The translations under genes and the position numbers were made by a program. From NCBI GenBank assembly GCA_905212085.1, contig CAJMDF010000006.1, forward strand, positions 1 to 61,464: DNA of 61,464 nt, written 5' to 3'. The stretch is from an uncultured Clostridium sp. (GTDB lineage Bacteria; Cyanobacteriota; Vampirovibrionia; Gastranaerophilales; Gastranaerophilaceae). Below are positions 25,331-34,021 of this stretch, in pieces (position 1 is the stretch's first letter; each line of letters opens with the position of its first letter). The notes below the pieces were generated by a model. It saw nothing but the letters and a program-made list of their open reading frames with translations, was not told where the DNA came from and searched no databases.

Positions 25331-26332
25331 ATGAGCAGTGTTATTTTAAAAAACGTAACAAAAATATATGACACAAAAAAGGTCATCGATAATGTTGATT
25401 TAACAATAAATGATAAAGAATTTGTAGTACTTGTAGGCGCCTCAGGCTGCGGAAAATCAACTCTTTTAAGAATGATAGCAGGTCTTGAAGATATCACTGA
25501 CGGAGAAATTTTTATAGGCGATAAAAAAGTAAATAATATTCAACCAAAAGACAGAGATATCGCTTTTGTATTCCAAAGTTACGCACTATATCCACATATG
25601 ACAGTTAGAGAAAATATTGCATTCGGGCTCAAAATGCGCAAAATAGATAAAGAAACTATTGATAAAAAAGTTAAAGAAGCTGCTGAAATTCTTGATTTAG
25701 GAGAATATCTTGATAGAAAGCCAAAACAATTATCAGGCGGGCAAAGACAACGCGTAGCATTAGGTCGTGCAATAGTCAGAAACCCAAAAGTATTCTTAAT
25801 GGACGAACCTCTATCTAATTTAGATGCAAAATTACGAGTCCAAATGAGATCTGAAATTAAAAAGCTACATGAAAAATTGCAAACAACTTTTATCTATGTC
25901 ACCCATGATCAAACAGAAGCTTTGACAATGGGAGATAGAGTTGTTGTATTAGATAAAGGAATAATTCAACAGGCTGCAAATCCTGAAGAAATCTACAATA
26001 ACCCTGCGAATACTTTCGTTGCAGGATTTGTAGGCTCTCCGCAAATGAATTTTATTTCAAGCGAGGATTTTCCATATAATACCAAAGAAAATATTATAAT
26101 AGGAATAAGACCTGAGAAAATGGTATGCGGAGGAGAAATCAAATTCAAAGTTGATGTTGAAATCACAGAACTATTAGGCAGTGAAAAAATCGCATATTTT
26201 AATATTGGCGGCAAGAAATGTTCTGCAAAACTTCCTGCAAATTTCAACATTGAAAAAACTCTTGAATTAAGTATTAACCCAAAAGATCTATACTTCTTTG
26301 ATAAAATGAGCGGTAAAAGGATTAAGGACTAA
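25331..26332 (+). CDS. ABC transporter ATPase, CUT1 type (UgpC/MsmX-like)
   Basis: A 333-residue nucleotide-binding subunit. Walker A GASGCGKST, Q-loop FVFQSYALYPHMTV, signature LSGGQRQRVALGRAI, Walker B VFLMDEPLSNLD and H-loop YVTHDQTEA are intact. The C-terminal OB/TOBE region (GIRPEKM) is typical of carbohydrate importers. No permease or binding protein is nearby, so it may serve several importers, as MsmX does in Bacillus. It has a strong ribosome site (GAGGGGATTTA). It shares a transcript with the kinase-like gene. Confidence 0.92.
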   Translation: MSSVILKNVTKIYDTKKVIDNVDLTINDKEFVVLVGASGCGKSTLLRMIAGLEDITDGEIFIGDKKVNNIQPKDRDIAFVFQSYALYPHMTVRENIAFGLKMRKIDKETIDKKVKEAAEILDLGEYLDRKPKQLSGGQRQRVALGRAIVRNPKVFLMDEPLSNLDAKLRVQMRSEIKKLHEKLQTTFIYVTHDQTEALTMGDRVVVLDKGIIQQAANPEEIYNNPANTFVAGFVGSPQMNFISSEDFPYNTKENIIIGIRPEKMVCGGEIKFKVDVEITELLGSEKIAYFNIGGKKCSAKLPANFNIEKTLELSINPKDLYFFDKMSGKRIKD

Positions 26333-26493
26333 TTTGTATTGTCATTGCAATCTTCTTCTACCCATATTACAGTAAAACTAATCGGTTTAGCAAAAGGATT
26401 AGTTGTATTCATATTCCAAAAATTGTTTTGTGCAATAGAATCATAAAACTTAATTTTTTCGGATAATCTTTTTGTATAATCTAACAAATTCAT
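26329..26493 (-). CDS. Small ORF, 54 aa
   Basis: ATG at 26493 follows TAGGGAATTGAATT and reads MNLLDYTKRLSEKIKFYDSI and then 34 more residues including FWNMNTTNPFAKPISFTVIW. It ends WVEEDCNDNTN with a TAG that overlaps the ABC ATPase stop on the other strand. The residue composition is protein-like rather than low-complexity. It may be a real small gene; no family recognised. Confidence 0.45.
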   Translation of the reverse strand: MNLLDYTKRLSEKIKFYDSIAQNNFWNMNTTNPFAKPISFTVIWVEEDCNDNTN

Positions 26494-26646
26494 AATTCAA
26501 TTCCCTACTTCTACATAATCCATTATTAAAATTTTTCTGCAAGATATAATCCGACTCAGGCAGTATAATTTACTATCCTCAATAGTCAATATGGGTAATA
26601 TCATCAATTGATAAAACGGAGCAGAATATTTTTGTGGAGGGAAATT

Positions 26647-27219
26647 ATGAAAGAATTAAAAGGTACTAAAACAGAACAAAATTTAATAAACGCATTCGCA
26701 GGAGAATCTCAGGCAAGAAACAGATATACATATTTTGCAAAACAAGCTAAAGAAGAAGGATATGAACAAATTGCAGAAATTTTTCTTATGACTGCAGAAA
26801 ACGAAAAAGAACATGCAAAATTATTTTATGAGCACATCGGAAACACTATAGGTAAAGTCAACGCAAGTTATCCGTTTGAACTTGGTACAACAGAAGAGAA
26901 CCTAAAAAGTGCAGCTTCAGGTGAAAACGAAGAATGGACAACACTTTACGCTAATAGTGAAAAAATTGCAAAAGAAGAAGGTTTTGATGAAATTGCAGAT
27001 ACATTCAAATATGTAATCGAAGCAGAAAAACACCACGAGAAAAGGTATTTAAAATTATTAGAAAACATAAAAAATAATACAGTTTTCGCAAAATCAGACG
27101 ACACATACTGGCTTTGCAGAGAATGCGGATACGTTCATTTTGGCAAATCCGCACCAAAAAAATGTCCAAATTGTCATCATTCTCAAGCATATTTTCAAGT
27201 GCTATGTGAAAATTACTAA
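26647..27219 (+). CDS. rbr: Rubrerythrin
   Basis: A 190-residue protein that detoxifies peroxide in anaerobes. Its four-helix ferritin-like di-iron domain shows the Glu/ExxH ligand pairs (FAGESQARNRY and AENEKEHAKLF in the first half, EEGFDEIADTFK and EAEKHHEKRY in the second). The C-terminal rubredoxin-like knuckle has CRECGYVHFG and CPNCHH (four Cys). ATG 26647 follows TGGAGGGAAATT. No PerR box was found by eye. This fits an anaerobic, gut-type lifestyle. Confidence 0.95.
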   Translation: MKELKGTKTEQNLINAFAGESQARNRYTYFAKQAKEEGYEQIAEIFLMTAENEKEHAKLFYEHIGNTIGKVNASYPFELGTTEENLKSAASGENEEWTTLYANSEKIAKEEGFDEIADTFKYVIEAEKHHEKRYLKLLENIKNNTVFAKSDDTYWLCRECGYVHFGKSAPKKCPNCHHSQAYFQVLCENY

Positions 27220-27359
27220 ACTATTTCAGATAAAATTGTTACAAAATATATCCCAAAATAGGTTAATAACAACTATTTTCACCTTCTAGTATTTATATTG
27301 TAACATTTTGCCGAAATCCTTTAATTTTATACATTTTAATCGTATAATCATATCAGGTT

Positions 27360-30300
27360 ATGGGCAGGAATTTTAAATATTTAATAATACTATTTTCATT
27401 GACGGTTTTGTATGGCACCTATTACTTTGGAATACCTGCAATTGTTAACTTGCCCAAACAAGTAAGTTTTATTGAACAAACTGTATTTAAAGAGACAGGA
27501 TATAAAATAAAAATTACAAATCCGTCTTTGAAAATGGGATTAATACCTTCTGTATGGCTAAAAGCTGATAAATTAGCCATACTTAATGATGATAATTCAA
27601 ATGCATTCTGCATCGAAAATCCTTATATAAACATAAGACTTCTACCGCTAATTCTTAAAGATTTAGATATTAAATATTTTTCTGCCAATAATGCAACAAT
27701 CAATCTTTTATTTGACAAAGATTCAAAACTTAAACTTGGGCAATATGCACTTGATACACAAATTAAATCTCCACTAAAATTAAAACACGCATCAATAGAT
27801 ATTGACGGCTATAATATTAATTTAGATGATAAAGTTCAAAATAAAAAGATATCTCTAAACGGGAAATACTTGACCGTTAATAATTTCACAGCAGATAAAC
27901 ATATTAATTTTTCAACAATAGCATATTTAACAACAGGAAAGAAAAAGGCATCATTAAATGCTGATATTGATTTAAAATTACCACTCAATAAAATATCAGA
28001 CGACCAATTAGATATATCTGGGAATATTGTAAATCTAGATTTATCAGACTTCTCAATATATGCAAAAGCTTTATCAAAAAACAAAATTAAATCAATTTCT
28101 GGTCTTATAAATTTTACTGCAAAAACAAATATAAAAACAGATAACCATAAACAAATCAAAACGAGTTTATACATTAATAACTTAGGAATTTTTAAAGATG
28201 ATATTACAACATCTATCTACCACAAAGGTAAATTAACAATAAAAACAGATATTAATACTATCAAAAACGGACTTGACATTAACGAAATGAAAATTTCAGG
28301 AGATGGTATTAAAGCTTTCTCAAATGGTCAAATTACAAAATTAAATTCAAAACTTCCTAACCTTAATTTAAAAGTATCAATTAACAATTCAAAAGCTGAA
28401 AAAATAATTCCTTTACTCCCGGGGGACGAAAATTTATGTCCTGATATTAATCTACTTTTATTGAAAAAAACAGGCTTTTGGGGTGATGTGGCTGGCAATC
28501 TTGAGATTAAGGGGAAAGCAGACTTTCCTGATGTAAAAGGAAACATCTTGGTTGCAAATGCTTATATGGTAAAACCAATACCAAATGCGGAAAAAGCAAT
28601 AATTAAGATTAAATTCATTGGAGATAAACTGGATCTGGACGTAAAAGTCCCGACTTCTCCAACAGAAACCGTATATGTAAAAGGCCCTATTAACTTATAT
28701 AATGACAAATATGCTGATTTGAATATTACAAGTACAGATAATGTTGATTTAAAAACAGCTCAAATTGTACTTAATCCGCTCCATGACATTCTACATTTTG
28801 AACTTGGTCCGGTTCCAATTATGGATATCAAAGGTAAAGGCGGAATAAATCTTCATGTAGTAGGTACTAGAGAAAATCCTCATGGCTGGGGACAATTCCG
28901 TTTTCATAATGCAACAGTATCATTTTTAGACATTCATAACATGGTGCTGAATAACGGTTCAGGGACTCTGGATTTTGATAATCAAAACACATTATTCCAA
29001 ACAAAAACAGCGATGTTAAACGGTCAGCCGATCTCTGTAAAAGGTACTTGTTCACTTATCGGAGTATTGAATTTTGATGTAGTTACAAAAAATCAAAACT
29101 TAGAAAAACTTTTAAAAACGATACAGACCTCTCCAATGCTCGTCGATATACAAAAACTTATTGCACCTATTGAAAACGGTTATGGCAATGCAAATATAAA
29201 AATTAATCTTACAGGGAAAGTTAAAGATCCAAAAGATATCGTATTCAATAAGAATCTTTTTGCGAAAGGTCAAATTGAATTATTATCAAATAAAATTAAA
29301 TTAAAAGGTGTTCCTGCAACAATTTCAGGCATTTCAGGCATCTTAAACTTCAATAATATGGATGCAGATTTTAAACTTGCATCTCATTTAGACAAATCAC
29401 AGATTAATATAAACGGAAAAATTAAAGATAATAACTGCGATACAACAATAACTTCAAATAAATTCAATATCGGTGATGGTATAGAATTTCTACCTCCTGA
29501 ATTTAAAATTCCTTATAAAAAAGATCTTGCAACAATTAATACAAGCTTTGTAGGCAAATATAAAGGGAGTTTAGAAAATATAGATTTTGATAATATATAT
29601 TTGAAAGGAAAAATTTATTCAAATAAAGGATCAAAAAGTGCAATAATAGTTAACAACAGTTCTTTTGAATTAAACAATTCAAATTTCAAATTACCTCTTT
29701 TAAAAGGAACATTCAAAAACAGTCCTTATAATATTTCTTTGAATATTTCTAAAATGTTCAATAAACACAGAGTAGTAAACGGGAATTGTAAAATAACATC
29801 ACTGGACTTAAATCTTATAAATGATCAAGCGCTACAATTTATTTTACCGCCGGATTTGGCTAAACAATTCAAAGATATTGATTTCCTAAACGGGAACATA
29901 AATTTATCAGCAAAAATACGAAATAATAACCTAAACGCTTTCACAAAGCTTGATGATATAAGTCTTTTATATAAGCCCAAACATTTAAAACTTACAATCA
30001 ACAGCGGGAATATTCTGTTAAGAAATAATTTGCTTAACTTAAATAAAATCAATGCACAATTAGGCGAAATGCCTGTGTTCATAAACGGTTCTGCTGCAAA
30101 TATTGAAAAAGATCCTAAACTTAATTTATATATTAATGCAAAACCAACCCAAGAATTTTTCGATCAATTTTTCAACAACAAATCAGTCTATCCTATAAAA
30201 ATAAAAGGGGATGTTATTTTTACATCAAACTTAAATGGACCGATCAATAATTTGAATACAAAATCAATCTTAAAAATTGCTGATAATTCGAGCATTTATT

Positions 30301-31814
30301 ACATGGGAGCATCAATAGGTGATGTTGAAAACCCGGTAAAAATAACTGTTGATAACACTTATTCTCCTAACCGAATCAGAATAAATCATCTTCAATATGA
30401 CAAAATTATAACATCACAAAATAACAAACCTTATGTAAATACTCAACTGAATGCACAAGGTACTCTAAATTTAATCAATGATAACATAATAGGATTTAAC
30501 GATTTTAAAGTTAAGACACAAACTCCTACCGATGCAAAAATATTTAACATAATTTTCAGAAAACCGTTTATGAAACAAGGTGTATTTACATCTGACCTAA
30601 TCTTAAACGGGACATCTTTGAACCCGAAAATAAAAGGAAAACTAAATATCACAAGTATTGATATCCCATTTTTCGATTCAACTATTAACGATGTAAATCT
30701 TGATTTTAAACATGACAAAATCTTCATAAATAGCAAGGGTACAGTTCTTACAAATGATGTATTGTTAAATGCGGAAATGAAAAATCAATTAATTCCGCCA
30801 TATACTGTGAATAACTTAAAAATCAAACTGGCAGACTTAAATGTAAATAAAATAACAGATACCCTAAGAGATATAGAAGCTGAAAATATAAGAAATCAAA
30901 ACATAAGTACACCAACAACAATACAACCTTTTAATATTTCACAACTAATAATTCACAAAGCATTTATTGAAGCTGACAAAATCCAAGTAAGAAATATTAA
31001 CGCTAAAAATTTCACAACTAATTTTAGCTTAGATAAAAACGGTATAGCAGATGTAAAAGATTTTAAATTTAATATAGCAGAAGGCAATGTAACTGGTAAC
31101 TTTAAGCATAATCTTGATACTCACAAAACAATTTTAGACATAAATCTTGACAGAGCAAACGCACTTATAATGTCAGAAGCTCTATTTGATTTAAAAGGAC
31201 AAGTATATGGCTCTGTAAACGGTAATTTCACACTTATTTGCACCGGAGATTCTCAAGAAGACTGTTTTAAAACTCTTACAGGCGGCGGCACATTTAAAAT
31301 TGCAGATGGGAAAATACCAAAACTTGGTTCCCTTGAATACTTGCTAAAAGCAGGAAACTTACTAAAAGGGGGCTTTACTGGTCTATCAATTAACAGCCTT
31401 GTCGATTTAATCACACCTCTTAAAACAGGAGACTTTGATAGCATTTATGGAGACATTCACCTAAAAGACGGCATTGCAAATAATATAAACATATATTCAG
31501 ACGGGCATGATCTAAATATGTATATGACAGGTTCATACAATCTATTGACTTCAATTGCTGATATGAAAATTTATGGAAGCCTTACTAAAAATATAACTAC
31601 AGTATTCGGTAAAATTAAAAACGCATCTTTAAATACATTATTTAATACAATTCCTGGTATTAACGATGCAACAGAAAAATTGTTACTACAAGAAGATATC
31701 GGGAAAATCCCAAATATAAAAGATGTTACAAATATCTATAGAATATTTACCGTTGACATCAACGGTGACATCAACGGTACAAACTACGTAAAGAGCTTCA
31801 AGTGGGTTAAATAA
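27360..31814 (+). CDS. Giant AsmA/YhdP-like envelope protein, 1484 aa
   Basis: One N-terminal membrane helix (LIILFSLTVLYGTYYFGIPA) anchors a very long periplasmic region of beta-strand repeats rich in Asn, Lys, Ile and Asp, with recurrent short strands such as ISGNIVNLDLSDF and LKGKIYSNKGS. The last ~250 residues match the AsmA C-terminal domain style (GGGTFKIADGKIPKLGSLEY, then LLKGGFTGLSINSLVDLITP). AsmA/YhdP/TamB proteins are bridge-like lipid channels that move phospholipid to the outer membrane. This supports a diderm envelope. The end holds a direct repeat coding DINGDING. It is monocistronic and convergent with the prepilin at 31818. Confidence 0.8.
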   Translation: MGRNFKYLIILFSLTVLYGTYYFGIPAIVNLPKQVSFIEQTVFKETGYKIKITNPSLKMGLIPSVWLKADKLAILNDDNSNAFCIENPYINIRLLPLILKDLDIKYFSANNATINLLFDKDSKLKLGQYALDTQIKSPLKLKHASIDIDGYNINLDDKVQNKKISLNGKYLTVNNFTADKHINFSTIAYLTTGKKKASLNADIDLKLPLNKISDDQLDISGNIVNLDLSDFSIYAKALSKNKIKSISGLINFTAKTNIKTDNHKQIKTSLYINNLGIFKDDITTSIYHKGKLTIKTDINTIKNGLDINEMKISGDGIKAFSNGQITKLNSKLPNLNLKVSINNSKAEKIIPLLPGDENLCPDINLLLLKKTGFWGDVAGNLEIKGKADFPDVKGNILVANAYMVKPIPNAEKAIIKIKFIGDKLDLDVKVPTSPTETVYVKGPINLYNDKYADLNITSTDNVDLKTAQIVLNPLHDILHFELGPVPIMDIKGKGGINLHVVGTRENPHGWGQFRFHNATVSFLDIHNMVLNNGSGTLDFDNQNTLFQTKTAMLNGQPISVKGTCSLIGVLNFDVVTKNQNLEKLLKTIQTSPMLVDIQKLIAPIENGYGNANIKINLTGKVKDPKDIVFNKNLFAKGQIELLSNKIKLKGVPATISGISGILNFNNMDADFKLASHLDKSQININGKIKDNNCDTTITSNKFNIGDGIEFLPPEFKIPYKKDLATINTSFVGKYKGSLENIDFDNIYLKGKIYSNKGSKSAIIVNNSSFELNNSNFKLPLLKGTFKNSPYNISLNISKMFNKHRVVNGNCKITSLDLNLINDQALQFILPPDLAKQFKDIDFLNGNINLSAKIRNNNLNAFTKLDDISLLYKPKHLKLTINSGNILLRNNLLNLNKINAQLGEMPVFINGSAANIEKDPKLNLYINAKPTQEFFDQFFNNKSVYPIKIKGDVIFTSNLNGPINNLNTKSILKIADNSSIYYMGASIGDVENPVKITVDNTYSPNRIRINHLQYDKIITSQNNKPYVNTQLNAQGTLNLINDNIIGFNDFKVKTQTPTDAKIFNIIFRKPFMKQGVFTSDLILNGTSLNPKIKGKLNITSIDIPFFDSTINDVNLDFKHDKIFINSKGTVLTNDVLLNAEMKNQLIPPYTVNNLKIKLADLNVNKITDTLRDIEAENIRNQNISTPTTIQPFNISQLIIHKAFIEADKIQVRNINAKNFTTNFSLDKNGIADVKDFKFNIAEGNVTGNFKHNLDTHKTILDINLDRANALIMSEALFDLKGQVYGSVNGNFTLICTGDSQEDCFKTLTGGGTFKIADGKIPKLGSLEYLLKAGNLLKGGFTGLSINSLVDLITPLKTGDFDSIYGDIHLKDGIANNINIYSDGHDLNMYMTGSYNLLTSIADMKIYGSLTKNITTVFGKIKNASLNTLFNTIPGINDATEKLLLQEDIGKIPNIKDVTNIYRIFTVDINGDINGTNYVKSFKWVK

Positions 31815-31817
31815 TAA

Positions 31818-32728
31818 CTACCATGGATATTCATCTTTAATTTCCCAACCATCAAGCATTATTAAAGCAGAACAAGCATCTCCAGGGCTCCAATACCCTC
31901 CACCTGAAGCTTTGGGATTACAAGCACCCCAACCTGTACCTAGAATAGTAGTCCTATCATAATTATATTTTGGGAAATTATAATTATGGGGAACATAAGG
32001 TCTAAAAGTCGGATTAGCTTCTCGCCTATCTAATATAAAAGTAAACACATCTTTGCCAACAAATGCAAATGTCGTCTTTGGACTTCTTATATATACCCTT
32101 ACACGAGTCACAGGTTCATATACACCACCATACCTAAAAAAAGCGTACGCTAAAGAATCTCCCCCTTTTACCACCATATATTGTGGAAGTGTAGGATTTG
32201 CACTATTTGAAGCAATATTATAACCCAACCGATGTATAAGAGGTAGCCCTAAACATTTACTTCCAGATGTACAAGTTCCTGAATTTATTACTTTAACATA
32301 TGGTTCAATATAAGTCTGAACCCACTTAGCTAGATTATCTTGTTCATAATAACTCCAACCAGATGGATCTCCATAATCTGCCTTTGCTCTTTCTACTATT
32401 TGATTTAATTCACTATACGCTTTTTTTACACTCGTTGCTGTTGCTTTCTTTTGATAATTTTGAATTAATAAAGGTAAAGTTAAAGCAGCAACAACACCTA
32501 CTATCCCTAAAGTAATTAACACTTCAGCAAGAGTAAACCCATTTTTTATACTGTAACGACAAGTTATATTACTATCATAACACCATTTATAATTTCGAAA
32601 AGAGGTAAAAACTCTTGATATAGCTAAAGAATTGCCCCCCCCCCGAGCACTACGTGTGCAGACTGACCTACACAAAAATCTTGCAATTTACAGAATTTTT
32701 GTACCTGTTCTGCTTGAAATCTTTTCAT
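31818..32728 (-). CDS. Prepilin with poly-G/C tract, currently out of frame (phase variable)
   Basis: A good ribosome site (AAGGAG) precedes ATG 32728, which reads MKRFQAEQVQKFCKLQDFCV onward to ten G (32644-32635) and then a TAG. The prepilin frame, with YSIKNG|FTLAEVLITLGIVGV and a complete globular domain, is one base off; 11 or 8 G would give about a 303-residue protein with a ~70-residue leader. The globular part has LGWGACNPK-like Cys/Gly segments and VGKDVFTFILD, the block shared by other prepilins here. As written the gene is OFF. It lies 52 bases downstream of yidD in the same direction. A TTG in the open frame lacks a ribosome site. Confidence 0.7.
32635..32644 (-). repeat. Poly-C/G tract (10 bases), candidate slippage site
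   Basis: Ten C on the plus strand, ten G in the coding strand, about 84 bases after the prepilin ATG. Same length as the tract at 21928. Confidence 0.8.
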
Positions 32729-32780
32729 ATTTCGCTCCTTTCTTCAATTATTATAATTATAAAGTATCTTTTACATAAAT

Positions 32781-32987
32781 TCAAGGCACAGGATCATACC
32801 CACCTTCATGATATGGGTGGCATTTACAAATTCTTTTTATTCCAAGCCAACCGCCTTTTAAAACTCCATATTTTTCAATCGCTTGACGAGTATATTCTGA
32901 ACATGTCGGATAAAACCGACATACTGCAGGAGTATGTTTAGAAATTTTCTGATATATTGATATTAAAAATAAAATAAATTTTTTCAT
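32781..32987 (-). CDS. yidD: Membrane protein insertion efficiency factor YidD
   Basis: A 68-residue protein of the YidD/UPF0161 family. It has an amphipathic hydrophobic N-terminus (MKKFILFLISIYQKISKH) and the conserved CRFYPTCSEYTRQAIEKYG and KRICKCHPYHEGGYDPVP blocks with the four invariant Cys. YidD assists YidC-dependent membrane insertion. In most genomes it sits in rpmH-rnpA-yidD-yidC; here it is separated from them and lies in the tail of the flagellar-type cluster, 11 bases after the TPR gene. Confidence 0.95.
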   Translation of the reverse strand: MKKFILFLISIYQKISKHTPAVCRFYPTCSEYTRQAIEKYGVLKGGWLGIKRICKCHPYHEGGYDPVP

Positions 32988-32998
32988 AATATATAAAT

Positions 32999-34003
32999 CT
33001 ACTTATCTTTCGATCTTAATTGTTCTATATATTTAGATGTCGATTCTCTCATCTTATTCTTATTTTTATTCCATTCATCTTTAGAGATTGTTGAAACTTT
33101 TCCTTTATTTGAAAAAACTTCAACACCATGATAACAAATCCATTTTGGATCTGGTCTATTCGGATTTTTTGAATCAAAATCCAATACTTTTTGCAACAAA
33201 TTAGCTAAATCATTACTATTCATTTTTGATATATAAGCAGCAGTTTTAGGAGCAACCAAAGGTAACATACGGGCAGCTTGATATGCAGATTTATCAGCAC
33301 ATACCATTACATCTTGGATTGATCTATAACGTCCTAGAGCATATAAAAATGAAGCTAAATTTTTATCAGTAGGATAAATATCCTCAGCAACTGCAATATA
33401 ATAAATTGGCAAAACATCTGCTGAATAATTTTTTACAGAATTTACTATTTCCTTTTTCTTTTTTTCAGGCATTTGTTTATATTCTTCAACAAGATAAAAA
33501 GGATCATTAATTGATTGATAATTTGTTACATTTCCATTTTTTACAATTACAAAACCATTTTTAGCATTAATAACATCTTGCATCTGAGCTTCTGCCAATT
33601 TGTTATTTGGATCTAATTCAAGAGCTTTTTTATAATCCGCAATAGCATTATCATAATCTTTGTTATGATAATATGCTAATCCTCTATTTTGAAAAATGTC
33701 AGCATTATTCGGCTCATATTCAATTGATTTTGAATAATTAACAATAGCTAGTTCATATTCTCCTAACTCATCCATCGCTATACCTTTAGAAAAATAACCA
33801 AAAGCGGACTTTGGATGATATTTTATAATGTCATCTGAATACTTATTTAATTCAGACCAATTTTCACTTTGCAAAGCTTCTTGTACTAACTTCTTATATT
33901 CTGGAAAATCTTTTGCAAAAAGTTTTGAATTTAGAGCCCCAAAATAGCACAAGATAACTAAAAATAAAATTACCACACCAGATACAATAATATTTTTTTT
34001 CAT
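32999..34003 (-). CDS. Membrane-anchored TPR protein, 334 aa
   Basis: An N-terminal signal anchor (NIIVSGVVILFLVILCYFGA) is followed by about three to four TPR units (FGYFSKGIAMDELGEYELAI, then IFQNRGLAYYHNKDYDNAIA). The C-terminal half lacks obvious repeats and is helical. TPRs would be on the outer face of the inner membrane. It starts 18 bases after the flhA stop with its own ribosome site (AAGGAG), so it is likely co-transcribed with the export cluster and could act as a chaperone or assembly factor (inference). Confidence 0.75.
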   Translation of the reverse strand: MKKNIIVSGVVILFLVILCYFGALNSKLFAKDFPEYKKLVQEALQSENWSELNKYSDDIIKYHPKSAFGYFSKGIAMDELGEYELAIVNYSKSIEYEPNNADIFQNRGLAYYHNKDYDNAIADYKKALELDPNNKLAEAQMQDVINAKNGFVIVKNGNVTNYQSINDPFYLVEEYKQMPEKKKKEIVNSVKNYSADVLPIYYIAVAEDIYPTDKNLASFLYALGRYRSIQDVMVCADKSAYQAARMLPLVAPKTAAYISKMNSNDLANLLQKVLDFDSKNPNRPDPKWICYHGVEVFSNKGKVSTISKDEWNKNKNKMRESTSKYIEQLRSKDK

Positions 34004-34021
34004 TTATCACTCCTTTTTTCT

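Noticed and set aside
25331..26332. Defence or two-component module made of the kinase-like protein and the ABC ATPase
   Set aside because: The ATPase has the full CUT1 importer signature with a TOBE region, and no nuclease, effector or response regulator accompanies it.
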